Source: Ulvibacter sp. MAR_2010_11 (GTDB lineage Bacteria; Bacteroidota; Bacteroidia; Flavobacteriales; Flavobacteriaceae). From it: a DNA stretch of 64,000 bases. The notes under the pieces were generated by a model. The model saw only the letters and a list, made by a program, of their open reading frames with translations, had not been told where the DNA came from and ran no database searches. The number at the start of each line of letters is the position of its first letter. Position 1 is the first letter of the stretch. The stretch spans positions 2,621,001 through 2,685,000 of the forward strand of contig NZ_PHTY01000001.1 in assembly GCF_002813135.1 (NCBI RefSeq), written 5' to 3'. Of this stretch, positions 34,583 through 43,425 are shown piece after piece. The translations under genes were made by a program, and so were the position numbers.

Positions 34583-35056
34583 ATGAAACAAATCAGTCTG
34601 TTACTCATAATTTTTGTAATTACAGGTTGTAATTCTTCAGCGCAGGATAAAAAAGAAACAGCTACGTATGCGGTGGTTAAAACCGAAGCAGAATGGAAGG
34701 CCGAACTTACCGATTTACAATTTCATATTTTACGTGAAGCCGGTACCGAACAGCCTTTTACAAGTGCGCTAAATAAAAATTACAGTCCGGGTGTCTACGT
34801 ATGTGCTGCATGCCAAACCCCCCTTTTTAAAAGTGAGTACAAATTTGATAGTGGAACAGGCTGGCCGAGTTTTGACAGAGAGATTAAAGGAAATGTAGCA
34901 TTTTCAACCGATTATAATTTGGGTTATGAGCGAGTTGAAGAACATTGTGCAGTATGCGGTGGGCATTTGGGACACGTCTTCGATGACGGTCCTCGCGACA
35001 CCACAGGCAAGAGACATTGCATTAATGGTGCTGCATTAGAATTTATTCCGAAATAA
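34583..35056 (+). CDS. msrB: Peptide-methionine (R)-S-oxide reductase MsrB, exported lipoprotein form
   Basis: A 157-residue MsrB beginning MKQISLLLIIFVITGC, so the mature enzyme should be lipid-anchored outside the cytoplasm (lipobox ITGC, Cys15). I start at the ATG at 34583; the frame is open further upstream inside the previous gene, but this ATG gives the signal. Zinc cysteines are in CAACQT and CAVCGGHLGH, and the catalytic cysteine is in RHCINGAAL. GTGWPSFD is conserved. It repairs R-methionine sulfoxide in envelope proteins. A second copy without a signal follows after 1 base. Confidence 0.92.
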   Translation: MKQISLLLIIFVITGCNSSAQDKKETATYAVVKTEAEWKAELTDLQFHILREAGTEQPFTSALNKNYSPGVYVCAACQTPLFKSEYKFDSGTGWPSFDREIKGNVAFSTDYNLGYERVEEHCAVCGGHLGHVFDDGPRDTTGKRHCINGAALEFIPK

Positions 35057-35057
35057 A

Positions 35058-35459
35058 ATGAAAAATAAAAGTTATCCTTTACAGAAAACAGATGCACAAT
35101 GGTTGGAAGAGTTGGGTCCCGAACGCTTCCATATTTTACGCCAAAAAGGTACCGAACGTCCCTTTACCGGAAAATACAATCTGAATTTTGAATCGGGAGC
35201 CTATGTATGTGGCGCCTGTAAAACACCATTGTTTGAAAGCAACAGCAAGTTTGATCATGGTTGTGGATGGCCTTCATTTGATGAAGCTATAGCGGGAACA
35301 GTGGAATATATAAAAGACACCACACACGGAATGATTCGCACCGAAATATTATGCGCCAATTGTGGAAGTCATTTAGGTCATGTGTTTAATGACGGTCCCA
35401 CCAAAACTGGACAACGCTATTGTGTTAATTCACTTTCTGTGGATTTTAAAAACGAGTGA
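35058..35459 (+). CDS. msrB: Peptide-methionine (R)-S-oxide reductase MsrB, cytoplasmic form
   Basis: A 133-residue MsrB with no signal peptide, hence cytoplasmic. Zinc cysteines lie in CGACKT and CANCGSHLGH, the CGWPSFDEA loop is present, and the catalytic cysteine is in RYCVNSLSV. It is clearly homologous to the lipoprotein form just upstream and begins 1 base after it, giving one transcript that covers both compartments. Electrons would come from thioredoxin in the cytoplasm; the source for the exported enzyme is not encoded here. Confidence 0.93.
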   Translation: MKNKSYPLQKTDAQWLEELGPERFHILRQKGTERPFTGKYNLNFESGAYVCGACKTPLFESNSKFDHGCGWPSFDEAIAGTVEYIKDTTHGMIRTEILCANCGSHLGHVFNDGPTKTGQRYCVNSLSVDFKNE

Positions 35460-35600
35460 TTAAATCCGGCTTACAATTTTAAGCAGCAAACCTCAAGGCA
35501 GTTCTTTGAGATTTGCTGCTTATTTTTTTGTGGTTTTTTACTTCGTTACACTTTCATTTTGTAATTTCGTGTCATTATTAAAATGACATAAATTTAGCGG

Positions 35601-36977
35601 ATGAGTAAATACGATATTATAGTTTTAGGAAGCGGACCGGGCGGTTACGTAGCAGCTATTAGAGCCTCTCAGTTGGGCCTCAAAACGGCAATAATTGAAA
35701 AAGAAAGTTTGGGTGGCGTGTGCTTAAACTGGGGATGTATCCCTACAAAAGCGCTTCTTAAAAGTGCCGAAGTGTTTAACTATCTGAAACATGCCGAGGA
35801 CTACGGACTCACCCTGAAAAATGCAGATAAAGATTTTGGGAAAGTAGTGGATCGTAGTCGAGGTGTTGCAGATGGGATGAGCAAAGGTGTCCAATTTTTA
35901 ATGAAAAAAAATAAAATCGATGTTATCAATGGTGTTGGAATGCTGAAGCCGGGTAAAAAAGTTGATGTCGACGGAAAAGAATATACGGCAGATCATATTA
36001 TAATCGCCACAGGCGCTCGCTCTCGTGAACTTCCCAACCTAAAACAGGATGGTAAGAAGGTAATTGGCTATCGTGAGGCAATGTCACTTAAAACACAGCC
36101 TAAGAGTATGATTGTGGTGGGTAGTGGTGCCATAGGAGTGGAATTTGCTCATTTTTATAATGCCATGGGCACTGAGGTTACCATCGTTGAATTTTTGCCA
36201 AATTTAGTTCCTCTGGAAGACGAAGACGTTTCAAAGCAATTTGAAAAATCCTTCAAGAAAGCAGGTATCAAGGTGATGACTTCATCTTCGGTTGAAAAAC
36301 TGGACACTTCAGGAAAAATGGTAAAAGCAACCGTAAAAACACAAAAAGGAGAAGAAATTTTAGAGGCCGAAGTAGTACTTTCAGCAGTAGGGATTGCTTC
36401 CAATTTACAAAATATAGGTCTGGAAGACGTTGGAATTGTTGTTGACAAAGATAAAATAATGGTGAACGACTGGTATCAGACCAACATTCCCGGCTACTAT
36501 GCCATTGGTGATATAGTTCCCGGTCCGGCGTTGGCACACGTCGCTTCTGCTGAAGGGATTACCTGTGTAGAAAAAATCGCAGGACTACATGTAGAAGCCA
36601 TCGATTACGGAAATATTCCGGGATGTACCTATGCTACGCCCGAAATTGCCAGCGTGGGAATGACCGAAAAGCAAGCAAAAGAAGCCGGATACGAATTGAA
36701 AGTAGGTAAGTTTCCATTTTCAGCAAGCGGAAAAGCTAGCGCTGCAGGAGCCAAAGATGGTTTTGTAAAGGTAATTTTTGATGCTAAATACGGAGAGTGG
36801 TTGGGCTGTCATATGATTGGTGCCGGAGTAACCGATATGATTGCTGAAGCCGTTTTGGGACGGAAACTGGAAACTACAGGCCACGAAGTATTAAAAACAA
36901 TTCACCCGCACCCTACCATGAGTGAAGCGGTTATGGAAGCTGTCGCCGATGCGTATGGCGAGGTGATACATTTATAA
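35601..36977 (+). CDS. lpdA: Dihydrolipoyl dehydrogenase
   Basis: A 458-residue flavoprotein disulfide reductase, the E3 subunit shared by pyruvate and 2-oxoglutarate dehydrogenase complexes. The FAD motif GSGPGGYVAAIRASQLG is near the N-terminus, the redox disulfide is in GGVCLNWGCIPTKALL (residues 38-53), the NAD motif is GSGAIGVEFAHFYNAMG (about 174-190), and the catalytic His-Glu pair is in HPHPTMSEAVMEA near the C-terminus. No E1 or E2 genes are adjacent. A TAAATTTA sequence lies 5 bases before the ATG, a near-match to the -7 element. Confidence 0.94.
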   Translation: MSKYDIIVLGSGPGGYVAAIRASQLGLKTAIIEKESLGGVCLNWGCIPTKALLKSAEVFNYLKHAEDYGLTLKNADKDFGKVVDRSRGVADGMSKGVQFLMKKNKIDVINGVGMLKPGKKVDVDGKEYTADHIIIATGARSRELPNLKQDGKKVIGYREAMSLKTQPKSMIVVGSGAIGVEFAHFYNAMGTEVTIVEFLPNLVPLEDEDVSKQFEKSFKKAGIKVMTSSSVEKLDTSGKMVKATVKTQKGEEILEAEVVLSAVGIASNLQNIGLEDVGIVVDKDKIMVNDWYQTNIPGYYAIGDIVPGPALAHVASAEGITCVEKIAGLHVEAIDYGNIPGCTYATPEIASVGMTEKQAKEAGYELKVGKFPFSASGKASAAGAKDGFVKVIFDAKYGEWLGCHMIGAGVTDMIAEAVLGRKLETTGHEVLKTIHPHPTMSEAVMEAVADAYGEVIHL

Positions 36978-36999
36978 AAAGAATATTTAATAAGATATA

Positions 37000-37029
37000 A
37001 AGCGTTTCAAGTAATTGGGACGCTTTTTT
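37000..37029. terminator. Terminator between lpdA and aroQ
   Basis: AAGCGTTTCAA pairs with TTGGGACGCTT around GTAA (37000-37025), including two U.G pairs on the plus-strand RNA, followed by TTTT. It serves lpdA; the run also touches the aroQ stop from the other side. Confidence 0.78.
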
Positions 37030-37450
37030 ATTTGGCAGCCAAAAAGCTTTGTAGCGCCAGTTCGTAGCTTTGCAGACCAAAACCAAGAATAATGCCCTTG
37101 GCATTGGGTGAAATAAACGAGGTGTGTCGAAACTCTTCTCTGGAAAAAGTATTTGAAATATGCACTTCCACCACAGGAGTTTTAATGGCCTTGACGGTAT
37201 CCCCTATTCCCACCGAAGTATGTGTATATGCAGCGGCATTAAGTATAATTCCATCATAGGAATAGCCAACTTCCTGTAGCTTGTCTATTAGTTCGCCTTC
37301 GATATTGGATTGGTAATAAGACAAAGTCACCATTTTAAACTTCTCTTGCAGACGTTCAAAAAAATCCTGAAACGATTCATCTCCATAGATATCGTTTTCT
37401 CTTTTCCCGAGTAAGTTTAAGTTTGGTCCGTTGATGATGACTATTTTCAT
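37028..37450 (-). CDS. aroQ: 3-dehydroquinate dehydratase, type II
   Basis: A 140-residue dodecameric dehydratase of the shikimate pathway. Motif NGPNLNLLGKRE is at residues 6-17, the catalytic tyrosine is in DIYGDES near 21-27 (Y23), the histidine is in VEVHISNTFSREEFRHTS, and ILNAAAYTHTS binds substrate. Normal length. A perfect TATATTTG -7 element ends 4 bases before the ATG, so the mRNA is probably leaderless. No other aro gene is adjacent. Confidence 0.95.
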   Translation of the reverse strand: MKIVIINGPNLNLLGKRENDIYGDESFQDFFERLQEKFKMVTLSYYQSNIEGELIDKLQEVGYSYDGIILNAAAYTHTSVGIGDTVKAIKTPVVEVHISNTFSREEFRHTSFISPNAKGIILGFGLQSYELALQSFLAAK

Positions 37451-37454
37451 ATTT

Positions 37455-37462
37455 CAAATATA
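37455..37462 (-). promoter_or_regulatory. Candidate -7 element abutting the aroQ start (TATATTTG)
   Basis: TATATTTG on the minus strand ends 4 bases before the aroQ ATG at 37450. If used, transcription starts at or beside the start codon, giving a leaderless mRNA. Confidence 0.5.
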
Positions 37463-37467
37463 TAGAA

Positions 37468-37500
37468 ATAAAAAAAGCGGAAGCTTGCACCTCCGCTTTT
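37468..37500 (-). terminator. Terminator of the first small porin gene
   Basis: Minus-strand AAAAGCGGAG pairs with CTTCCGCTTTT across a short loop and is followed by a T-run (TTTTTTTATTT). It lies just after the stop of the porin gene at 37518. Confidence 0.82.
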
Positions 37501-37517
37501 CTGTGATTTAATAATTA

Positions 37518-38072
37518 TTAGTTAAAGAACCATCCTACAGAAAGGCTGATAACGCTGTTTTTTCCGGCAAAATCCTCTACAATATCATTAAAACCAATTA
37601 CATATCGAGCTTGAAAGAACAAGCCCATATCGGGTAATCTATATTGAGCACCTGCTCCAAAGCCCAAATCTAGTGTTTCGATATCATCAATATCTTCAGT
37701 TTCACCATCGAACTCCTGCTTTGCAGAAATATTAATTCCAACCTGTGGCCCTCCTTGAAGACTCAATCCATCGGCTACAGTAAAGTCAGCCATAATAGGA
37801 ATGTTAACGTAATCTAACTTTCCCTTCACGTCCTCAAATTCAAACCCTTGGGCAGAGTAAACAAGTTCAGGTTGCACTGCAAACAATTCAGAAATTCCAA
37901 TGTTTACAACACCCCCCACATGGAAACTTGTTCTTCCATCAAGATCATCGGCGTCATCTCCATTAATAGAAGCGAAGTTAGCACCGGCCTTAACTCCAAA
38001 GCTTACGCCTTGTGCATTGGCAGTTGTAAATCCAAAAACTGCAATAGCAGCCATAATAAGTAGTTTTTTCAT
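37518..38072 (-). CDS. Small outer-membrane beta-barrel protein (porin family)
   Basis: A 184-residue protein with a signal peptide (cleaved after ANA, about residue 20). The mature part has alternating strands with the FGVKAGANFASINGDD start and ends in a C-terminal aromatic strand (SVGWFFN), typical of the PorT/OmpW-like outer_membrane_beta-barrel family of eight strands. It is 40 percent or so similar by eye to the next gene upstream (38236-38790), including length, and each has its own terminator. Function unknown; common in Flavobacteriia. Confidence 0.85.
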   Translation of the reverse strand: MKKLLIMAAIAVFGFTTANAQGVSFGVKAGANFASINGDDADDLDGRTSFHVGGVVNIGISELFAVQPELVYSAQGFEFEDVKGKLDYVNIPIMADFTVADGLSLQGGPQVGINISAKQEFDGETEDIDDIETLDLGFGAGAQYRLPDMGLFFQARYVIGFNDIVEDFAGKNSVISLSVGWFFN

Positions 38073-38184
38073 AATTAAGTGTGTTTAGTTAATGAGATAA
38101 AGCTAATAAAATAAACAATACCAAGTATATAGGGCTATTGCCCTAATTGTCAACAGGGTTATTAACAATTTGATATTCAATAAA

Positions 38185-38214
38185 TAAGCCGCTTTACCTT
38201 CGTAAAACGGCTCG
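38185..38214 (-). terminator. Terminator of the second small porin gene
   Basis: Minus-strand AGCCGTTTTAC pairs with GTAAAGCGGCT (one U.G pair) around GAAG, then TTATTT. The U-run is weak. Confidence 0.65.
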
Positions 38215-38235
38215 TAAATTTATACTGATTATAAA

Positions 38236-38790
38236 TTATAGGAATGAATATCCTATCGAAAGTGTAACGACACTATTCTTTGATTTTGAATCTCCAAAAT
38301 TTTCAAAAACATCAGAAAGACCAAAGTTGTATCTACCATCGACCCTAAGTCCAAGGGGTAAATCGTAACCTAGTCCTACTACTCCTGATAAGTCGAAATC
38401 TTTAGTAGCTGCATCGTTAAATATTTCTCCAAATAATGATTGTGTATTATCATCAACGATAAATCCAAATTGTGGTCCGGCTTGGATGTTAAGTCCTTGA
38501 AAAATGAAATATTTCAACACAATTGGTACATTGACATAATTTAATTCGAATTTTTCACCCTCAAATTCAGCTCCTTGCTGTGAATATAGCAAATCTGCTT
38601 GTAGCCCAACATTGTCGTTAAACTTTCCCCCTGCAAAAATACCGGCTACAAATCCTGTTCGATTGGACAGACCACTGGCGTCAGTTAAACTTGCAAAGTT
38701 TACCCCTGCCTTAACACCTAAATCGATTCCTTGTGCAGACGATGTCGTAAACATCCCAACTGCTAATGCAAATAAAATCAGTTTTTTCAT
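38236..38790 (-). CDS. Small outer-membrane beta-barrel protein, paralogue
   Basis: A 184-residue protein with signal peptide MKKLILFALAVGMFTTSSA and a mature start DLGVKAGVNFASLTD that parallels the neighbouring paralogue. Ends in SIGYSFL, a barrel-type terminal strand. Same predicted eight-stranded barrel. Arranged in tandem with the gene at 37518-38072, but 163 bases apart with a terminator between, so the two are likely separately transcribed after a duplication. Function unknown. Confidence 0.85.
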   Translation of the reverse strand: MKKLILFALAVGMFTTSSAQGIDLGVKAGVNFASLTDASGLSNRTGFVAGIFAGGKFNDNVGLQADLLYSQQGAEFEGEKFELNYVNVPIVLKYFIFQGLNIQAGPQFGFIVDDNTQSLFGEIFNDAATKDFDLSGVVGLGYDLPLGLRVDGRYNFGLSDVFENFGDSKSKNSVVTLSIGYSFL

Positions 38791-38856
38791 AATGTTTTTT
38801 TTTTGTGTTTTAGTATTGACTTCTAAACGGCGAATCTAAAGAATTATTTTTAAATG

Positions 38857-38864
38857 TACTTTTG
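38857..38864 (+). promoter_or_regulatory. Candidate -7 element for xerD (TACTTTTG)
   Basis: TACTTTTG matches TAnnTTTG. It contains the TTG that would be the most upstream possible start of xerD, which argues for a start further downstream at 38880 or 38892. No -33 element is clear. Confidence 0.4.
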
Positions 38865-38891
38865 TTTTACGATTCTGAAATGCACAAAATC

Positions 38892-39791
38892 ATGAAATGG
38901 CAACAAGCGGTAACCGACTATAAACACTACTTGAAAATTGAGCGTGGCCTTTCTGAAAATTCTATTGCCAACTATGAACTGGATATCAAGAAGTTGATAC
39001 AATGGTTGGATGAAAACGAAATTATAATTTCTCCTGTTTCCATCTCTGAAGAAACAGTGCAACAATTTATCTACAACATTGCCAAAGCAGTAAATCCGAG
39101 ATCTCAAAGCAGGATAATTTCGGGATTACGCGGATTTTTCAACTATCTTATTTTTGAAGAATACCGAAAAACTAATCCGCTAGAACTAATTGAAAGTCCG
39201 AAAATAGGACGAAAACTTCCCGATACGCTCTCTACTTCAGAAATTGATGCGTTAATTGAAGCCATTGACCTAAGCAAGCCGCAAGGAGAGCGAAATCGGG
39301 CAATCCTGGAAACACTATACGGTTGTGGATTACGGGTTTCGGAAGCGACAAATCTTAAAATATCCGATCTGTTTTTTGAAGAAGGCTTTATAAAGGTAAC
39401 AGGAAAGGGTGATAAGCAACGCTTTGTTCCTATTGGAGATACTACCATAAAATACATCGAGTTGTACCGTATGGAAGTCCGTAATCATCAAGAAATCGCT
39501 CCCATGGCCAAAGACACGCTGTTTTTAAATCGAAGAGGAAAGGCACTTACGCGCGCTATGATTTTTACAATAGTGAAACAACTGGCTGTAAAAGCAGGAA
39601 TTCACAAGACTATAAGTCCGCATACCTTCAGACACTCCTTTGCCACACATTTATTGGAAAATGGTGCCGATTTGAGGGCGATTCAGCAAATGCTGGGACA
39701 TGAGAGTATTACTACCACCGAAGTCTACACACATATTGACAAAACGCATCTTACAGAGATAATTAATAGATATCATCCCAGGAAAGAATAA
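38892..39791 (+). CDS. xerD: Site-specific tyrosine recombinase XerD
   Basis: A 299-residue recombinase that resolves chromosome dimers at dif with XerC. I chose the ATG at 38892 (MKWQQAVTDYKHYL) by family N-terminus; an ATG at 38880 adds four residues. The N-terminal SAM-like DNA-binding domain (1-90) precedes the catalytic domain with Arg in YGCGLRVSEATNL, Lys in VTGKGDKQRFVP, HxxR in SPHTFRHSFATHLLENGADL, His in MLGHESITTTEVY and the Tyr nucleophile in EVYTHI. Standalone gene, so a chromosomal XerD rather than a mobile-element integrase. Confidence 0.93.
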   Translation: MKWQQAVTDYKHYLKIERGLSENSIANYELDIKKLIQWLDENEIIISPVSISEETVQQFIYNIAKAVNPRSQSRIISGLRGFFNYLIFEEYRKTNPLELIESPKIGRKLPDTLSTSEIDALIEAIDLSKPQGERNRAILETLYGCGLRVSEATNLKISDLFFEEGFIKVTGKGDKQRFVPIGDTTIKYIELYRMEVRNHQEIAPMAKDTLFLNRRGKALTRAMIFTIVKQLAVKAGIHKTISPHTFRHSFATHLLENGADLRAIQQMLGHESITTTEVYTHIDKTHLTEIINRYHPRKE

Positions 39792-39887
39792 ATCGTCCGG
39801 TGAAGTTAAATAATCGCTAAAGTGGCAAATTCCTTTACATAGGCGTTTATTGTTTTGTATTTTCATAGAAACAAAAAAAGAAAGAAT

Positions 39888-40850
39888 ATGAAAATGCTGG
39901 AATTTGCCAATGGCGATACTTTTCATAGTATTGGTCTTGGCACATGGAAATCGAAAGGAAATGATTTAAAAATTGCTGTCAAAACAGCCTTAAATACGGG
40001 ATTTAGACACATTGATACTGCTGCTGTCTATGGAAATGAAGAAGTTATTGGTGAAGCCCTGGCTGAAGTTTTTTCGGAAGGAAAAATTTTCAGGGAAGAT
40101 GTCTTTATTACTTCAAAATTGTGGAACGATGCACACGGCGAAGGTCAGGTACTACCTGCTTTACAGAAATCCTTACAAAAACTGCAATTAGATTATCTGG
40201 ACTTGTATCTAATACATTGGCCGGTGGCCTTTAAACAAGGCATTGGCTCTCCTTCAGCTCCCAGCGACTATATTCCCTTGGAAGAACTACCAATCACGGT
40301 AACCTGGAAACAAATGGAAAAGGCTAAAGAATTAGGCTTGGTAAAACATATTGGGGTTTCCAACTTCAGTGTACAAAAATTAAAGGATCTGGTAAGCAAA
40401 GCAGTTATAAAGCCCGAAATGAATCAGGTGGAATTGCATCCCTTGCTTCAGCAAAATGATTTACTGGAGTATTGCAATTCTGAAAATATACTTTTAACCG
40501 CCTACTCGCCTCTAGGCTCCGGTGACAGATCTTCACAAATGAAAGCTGAAGATGAACCCAACTTAATGGAAATCGATTCAATTAAAGAGATTGCAAAAAA
40601 ACGCAGCGCCACTGCGGCTCAGGTTTTAATTAGCTGGAATACACATAGAGGATCAGCGGTTATTCCGAAATCCACGAGTAAAGAACACATTATTTCCAAT
40701 TTCAGGGCTGCAGATGTTGTCCTTGAAGAAGAAGATATGGAAACTATAGCCAAGCTGGATAAGCACTATCGATTTATTACCGGCAAATTTTTCGATTGTC
40801 CCGAAAAGGGGTATGAAAATGTTTATGACGAAAAGTTAGAAGTATCCTAA
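39888..40850 (+). CDS. Aldo/keto reductase
   Basis: A 320-residue NADPH-dependent (alpha/beta)8-barrel oxidoreductase, starting at the ATG at 39888; an upstream TTG frame is not conserved-looking. The catalytic tetrad is visible as DTAAVYGNE (Asp, Tyr), ITSKLW (Lys) and LIHWP (His). The cofactor motif VIPKSTSKEHIISNF is near 255-270. The substrate is not evident; it resembles the aldose-reductase-like AKR branch by GIGTWK-type start GLGTWKSKG. No pathway context nearby. Confidence 0.9.
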   Translation: MKMLEFANGDTFHSIGLGTWKSKGNDLKIAVKTALNTGFRHIDTAAVYGNEEVIGEALAEVFSEGKIFREDVFITSKLWNDAHGEGQVLPALQKSLQKLQLDYLDLYLIHWPVAFKQGIGSPSAPSDYIPLEELPITVTWKQMEKAKELGLVKHIGVSNFSVQKLKDLVSKAVIKPEMNQVELHPLLQQNDLLEYCNSENILLTAYSPLGSGDRSSQMKAEDEPNLMEIDSIKEIAKKRSATAAQVLISWNTHRGSAVIPKSTSKEHIISNFRAADVVLEEEDMETIAKLDKHYRFITGKFFDCPEKGYENVYDEKLEVS

Positions 40851-40908
40851 ATTACAATACCAATATATCCTGCCAGTCTTTCGGTAGGGTCTATAGCGTT
40901 GAAATAAC

Positions 40909-42474
40909 CTACTTTGCAATATTCACAGCGCGGGTTTCACGTATCACAGTAACTTTTACCTGCCCCGGATAGGTCATATCTGTCTGAATTTTTTGCGAGA
41001 TCTCAAAGGATAACTGTGCCGCTTTCTCGTCGGTCACCTTTTCACTTTCCACCATCACACGTAACTCACGTCCCGCTTGAATGGCATACGCTTTATTTAC
41101 ACCTCCAAATCCGAAGGCAATATCCTCCAGGTCTTTCAAGCGTTGTATATACGAATCCAGTACTTGTCTTCTGGCTCCGGGACGTGCGCCACTAATGGCA
41201 TCACATACCTGAACAATGGGAGACAGCAAACTGGTCATTTCAATTTCGTCGTGGTGAGCTCCAATAGCATTACATACTTCGGGTTTCTCTCCGTATTTTT
41301 CTGCCCATTGCATTCCGAGGATTGCATGAGGCACCTCTGTTTCTGTTTCAGGAACTTTTCCTATATCATGCAATAATCCTGCGCGTTTGGCCAGTTTTGG
41401 GTTTAAACCTAACTCAGACGCCATCACACCGCATAATTTCGCTACTTCACGTGAGTGTTGTAATAAATTTTGTCCGTAGGACGAACGATATTTCATTCTT
41501 CCCACCGCTTTAATCAATTCGGGTTGTAATCCGTGAATACCTAAATCGATTACGGTACGTTTTCCAACTTCGATTATCTCCTCTTCTATTTGTTTGGTGG
41601 TTTTCTTTACAATTTCTTCAATTCTAGCAGGGTGAATGCGTCCATCCGTCACCAGTTTGTGAAGTGACAAGCGGGCTACCTCTCTTCGAACCGAGTCGAA
41701 ACAAGAGAGTATAATTGCCTCAGGAGTGTCGTCTACTATAATTTCAACACCGGTGGCGGCTTCAATAGCACGAATATTTCGACCTTCTCTACCTATAATT
41801 CGGCCTTTAACATCATCACTTTCCAAATTAAATACCGACACGCAGTTTTCAACCGCTTCTTCGGTACCGATACGCTGTATGGTAGTGATAATAATTTTCT
41901 TCGCTTCCTGTTGTGCCGTCATTTTGGCTTCTTCCACCGAAGATTGAATATACGCCATTGCTCCTGCTTTGGCCTCTTCTTTAAGATTTTCGACGAGTTG
42001 CGCCTTGGCATCTTCTGCTGAAAGACTTGAGATTACCTCAAGTTGTTCTATCTGACTCCTATGCAGTTTATCAACATCGCTTTGTTTCTTTTCCAGGAAG
42101 GATAATTTTTCGGAATAATCCTTTTCTTGAGCTTCAACTTCAGAGCTAAGGCGCTTGTTTTTAGCCAGCTCATTGGAAACCTGAGACTCTTTGTCCCGTA
42201 TTCGTTTTTCAACCTCCGAGATTTTCTTTTCGCGGCTGAGGATTACTTTTTCGTGCTCCGATTTTAATTCAATAAATTTTTCCTTTGCCTGAAGTATTTT
42301 ATCTTTTTTGAGTGTTTCGGCCTCTGCTTTGGCCTCTTTTAAGATAGCAGCCGCATTTTTCTTTGCAGACTTGATGAGTCGGGATGCATTGTTTCTTTCA
42401 AAAAACTTTGCAATTAAAAAACCTACCGCTACACCTATGATTGATGCTATAATGAGCGTAATAATGTTATCCAT
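40909..42474 (-). CDS. rny: Ribonuclease Y
   Basis: A 521-residue membrane-anchored endoribonuclease initiating mRNA decay. It has one N-terminal membrane helix (about 3-24), a long coiled coil (30-190), a KH RNA-binding domain with [19 protein letters not shown] (about 222-240) and an HD domain with LLHDIGK (about 353-359) whose His-Asp coordinates metal. Standard length. It lies downstream of zapA and the 6S-like RNA on the same strand, whose terminator precedes it by only about 20 bases. Confidence 0.96.
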   Translation of the reverse strand: MDNIITLIIASIIGVAVGFLIAKFFERNNASRLIKSAKKNAAAILKEAKAEAETLKKDKILQAKEKFIELKSEHEKVILSREKKISEVEKRIRDKESQVSNELAKNKRLSSEVEAQEKDYSEKLSFLEKKQSDVDKLHRSQIEQLEVISSLSAEDAKAQLVENLKEEAKAGAMAYIQSSVEEAKMTAQQEAKKIIITTIQRIGTEEAVENCVSVFNLESDDVKGRIIGREGRNIRAIEAATGVEIIVDDTPEAIILSCFDSVRREVARLSLHKLVTDGRIHPARIEEIVKKTTKQIEEEIIEVGKRTVIDLGIHGLQPELIKAVGRMKYRSSYGQNLLQHSREVAKLCGVMASELGLNPKLAKRAGLLHDIGKVPETETEVPHAILGMQWAEKYGEKPEVCNAIGAHHDEIEMTSLLSPIVQVCDAISGARPGARRQVLDSYIQRLKDLEDIAFGFGGVNKAYAIQAGRELRVMVESEKVTDEKAAQLSFEISQKIQTDMTYPGQVKVTVIRETRAVNIAK

Positions 42475-42495
42475 TGTAAGATCTGTTTTTGAGTA

Positions 42496-42666
42496 AAAAA
42501 AAAGCCTACATTAATAATGGCATTTTGAATAAACTCCTTAAAAACAAGTTTAGGGCTAACAAGCTGATCAAGTATCCGCTCAAAGACGGCGCGCTTTTAC
42601 AACTTTAACTCACCCTTTTTAAAGAATCGTGTTGAGTTTACCAAAAAATAATATTAATGTAGGCAG
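42496..42666 (-). ncRNA. ssrS: 6S-like RNA (6S-Flavo type candidate)
   Basis: The 215-base gap between zapA and rny holds a minus-strand RNA of about 165 nt. Its ends pair as a 12-bp stem: GCCTACATTAAT (42664-42653) with ATTAATGTAGGC (42515-42504), directly followed by a nine-T run (42503-42495), so the closing helix doubles as a terminator. An inner AACTCA...TGAGTT hairpin and a GC-rich arm follow. 6S RNA in many bacteria sits beside zapA, and Bacteroidota have the 6S-Flavo class; the assignment rests on position, size and shape. 6S RNA mimics an open promoter and sequesters RNA polymerase. Confidence 0.65.
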
Positions 42667-42689
42667 TAACCTTTTTATTTTAAAGAACG

Positions 42690-42980
42690 TTATGATAAAT
42701 GTTCCTGTAACAACTCATTTAAAGCTTCCAGCTTTTCTTCTATGTGTTGTGTGTCGGTTTCCTTATCAATTCCTTTTTGCTCCACTTGGGCCGCAAACTG
42801 TAGTGCACACATGGCAAGTACATCTTGCTTATCCCTTACGGCGTAACTGTTTTCGAACCTCTTAATCATTTCTTCTATCTTTTTTGCAGCTTTCCTAAGA
42901 CCTTCTTCCTGACTGGGGTTGATGGTTAAAGGATATATTCTGTCTGCAATCGATAGCTTTATTTTTAGTTGGTTCGACAT
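42690..42980 (-). CDS. zapA: Cell division protein ZapA
   Basis: A 96-residue protein that bundles FtsZ filaments. The N-terminal MSNQLKIKLSIADRIYPLTINPSQEEGLRKAAKKIEEMI gives the globular beta-alpha domain with the conserved R-x-x-P-L-x-I pattern, and the rest forms the coiled-coil dimerisation helix. Length typical. It follows the coiled-coil partner gene by 9 bases and precedes the 6S-like RNA. Confidence 0.9.
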   Translation of the reverse strand: MSNQLKIKLSIADRIYPLTINPSQEEGLRKAAKKIEEMIKRFENSYAVRDKQDVLAMCALQFAAQVEQKGIDKETDTQHIEEKLEALNELLQEHLS

Positions 42981-42989
42981 GGTTTCGAT

Positions 42990-43280
42990 TTACTCGGAAA
43001 GTTGAGCGATACACTGATCAATTTCCCGAACTAAAGCATTTATTTTGAGTTTTGTTTCTCGTTTGTATTGGTCGCTGCCAAGCATTGAATTTGCTAATTG
43101 TAATGAGTTGCATTTATCACGCCATGCCTCTATATCCTGTGCATATTGCTCCTGCTTCGACTTTAAAACGTTGCGTTCGGCTTCAAGTGATTGATTAGTT
43201 TGCTTCAGTTTGTCATGTCTGTGTAACAATTTACTAATCCTATTTTCAAGAGAATCAACAATTTCTGATAGGTCGCTCAT
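42990..43280 (-). CDS. Coiled-coil protein upstream of zapA
   Basis: A 96-residue, almost entirely helical, charged protein with heptad patterns (LENRISKLLHRHDKLKQTNQSLEAERNVLKSKQEQY). Its position immediately before zapA and its ZapB-like size and coiled coil suggest a division accessory factor. This is inference from context; no defining motif exists. It is the promoter-proximal gene of the pair, behind a TTG-N20-TAACTTTG promoter. Confidence 0.75.
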   Translation of the reverse strand: MSDLSEIVDSLENRISKLLHRHDKLKQTNQSLEAERNVLKSKQEQYAQDIEAWRDKCNSLQLANSMLGSDQYKRETKLKINALVREIDQCIAQLSE

Positions 43281-43307
43281 TAAAAATCTATTTCAATACT
43301 ACGTACA

Positions 43308-43338
43308 CAAAGTTAACACACGCAAGAGAATATGACAA
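43308..43338 (-). promoter_or_regulatory. Promoter of the coiled-coil/zapA pair (TTG-N20-TAACTTTG)
   Basis: TAACTTTG at 43315-43308 on the minus strand fits TAnnTTTG, and a TTG lies 20 bases upstream. The leader before the ATG at 43280 would be about 20 nt. Confidence 0.55.
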
Positions 43339-43425
43339 CTCTTTTTCTATTATTTTTTGTAATATTGAATTTCAATTACAATAAAAAGCAAAACGCTCCA
43401 TTATCCTATAACGTATTATATCTTT

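Noticed and set aside
38862..38891. TTG at 38862 as the xerD start
   Set aside because: It lies in a -7-like element and adds ten residues not expected for XerD; the ATG at 38892 fits the family N-terminus.
38892..39791. The tyrosine recombinase as a phage or island integrase
   Set aside because: No attachment site, tRNA target, direct repeats or mobile genes are near, and its sequence fits chromosomal XerD.
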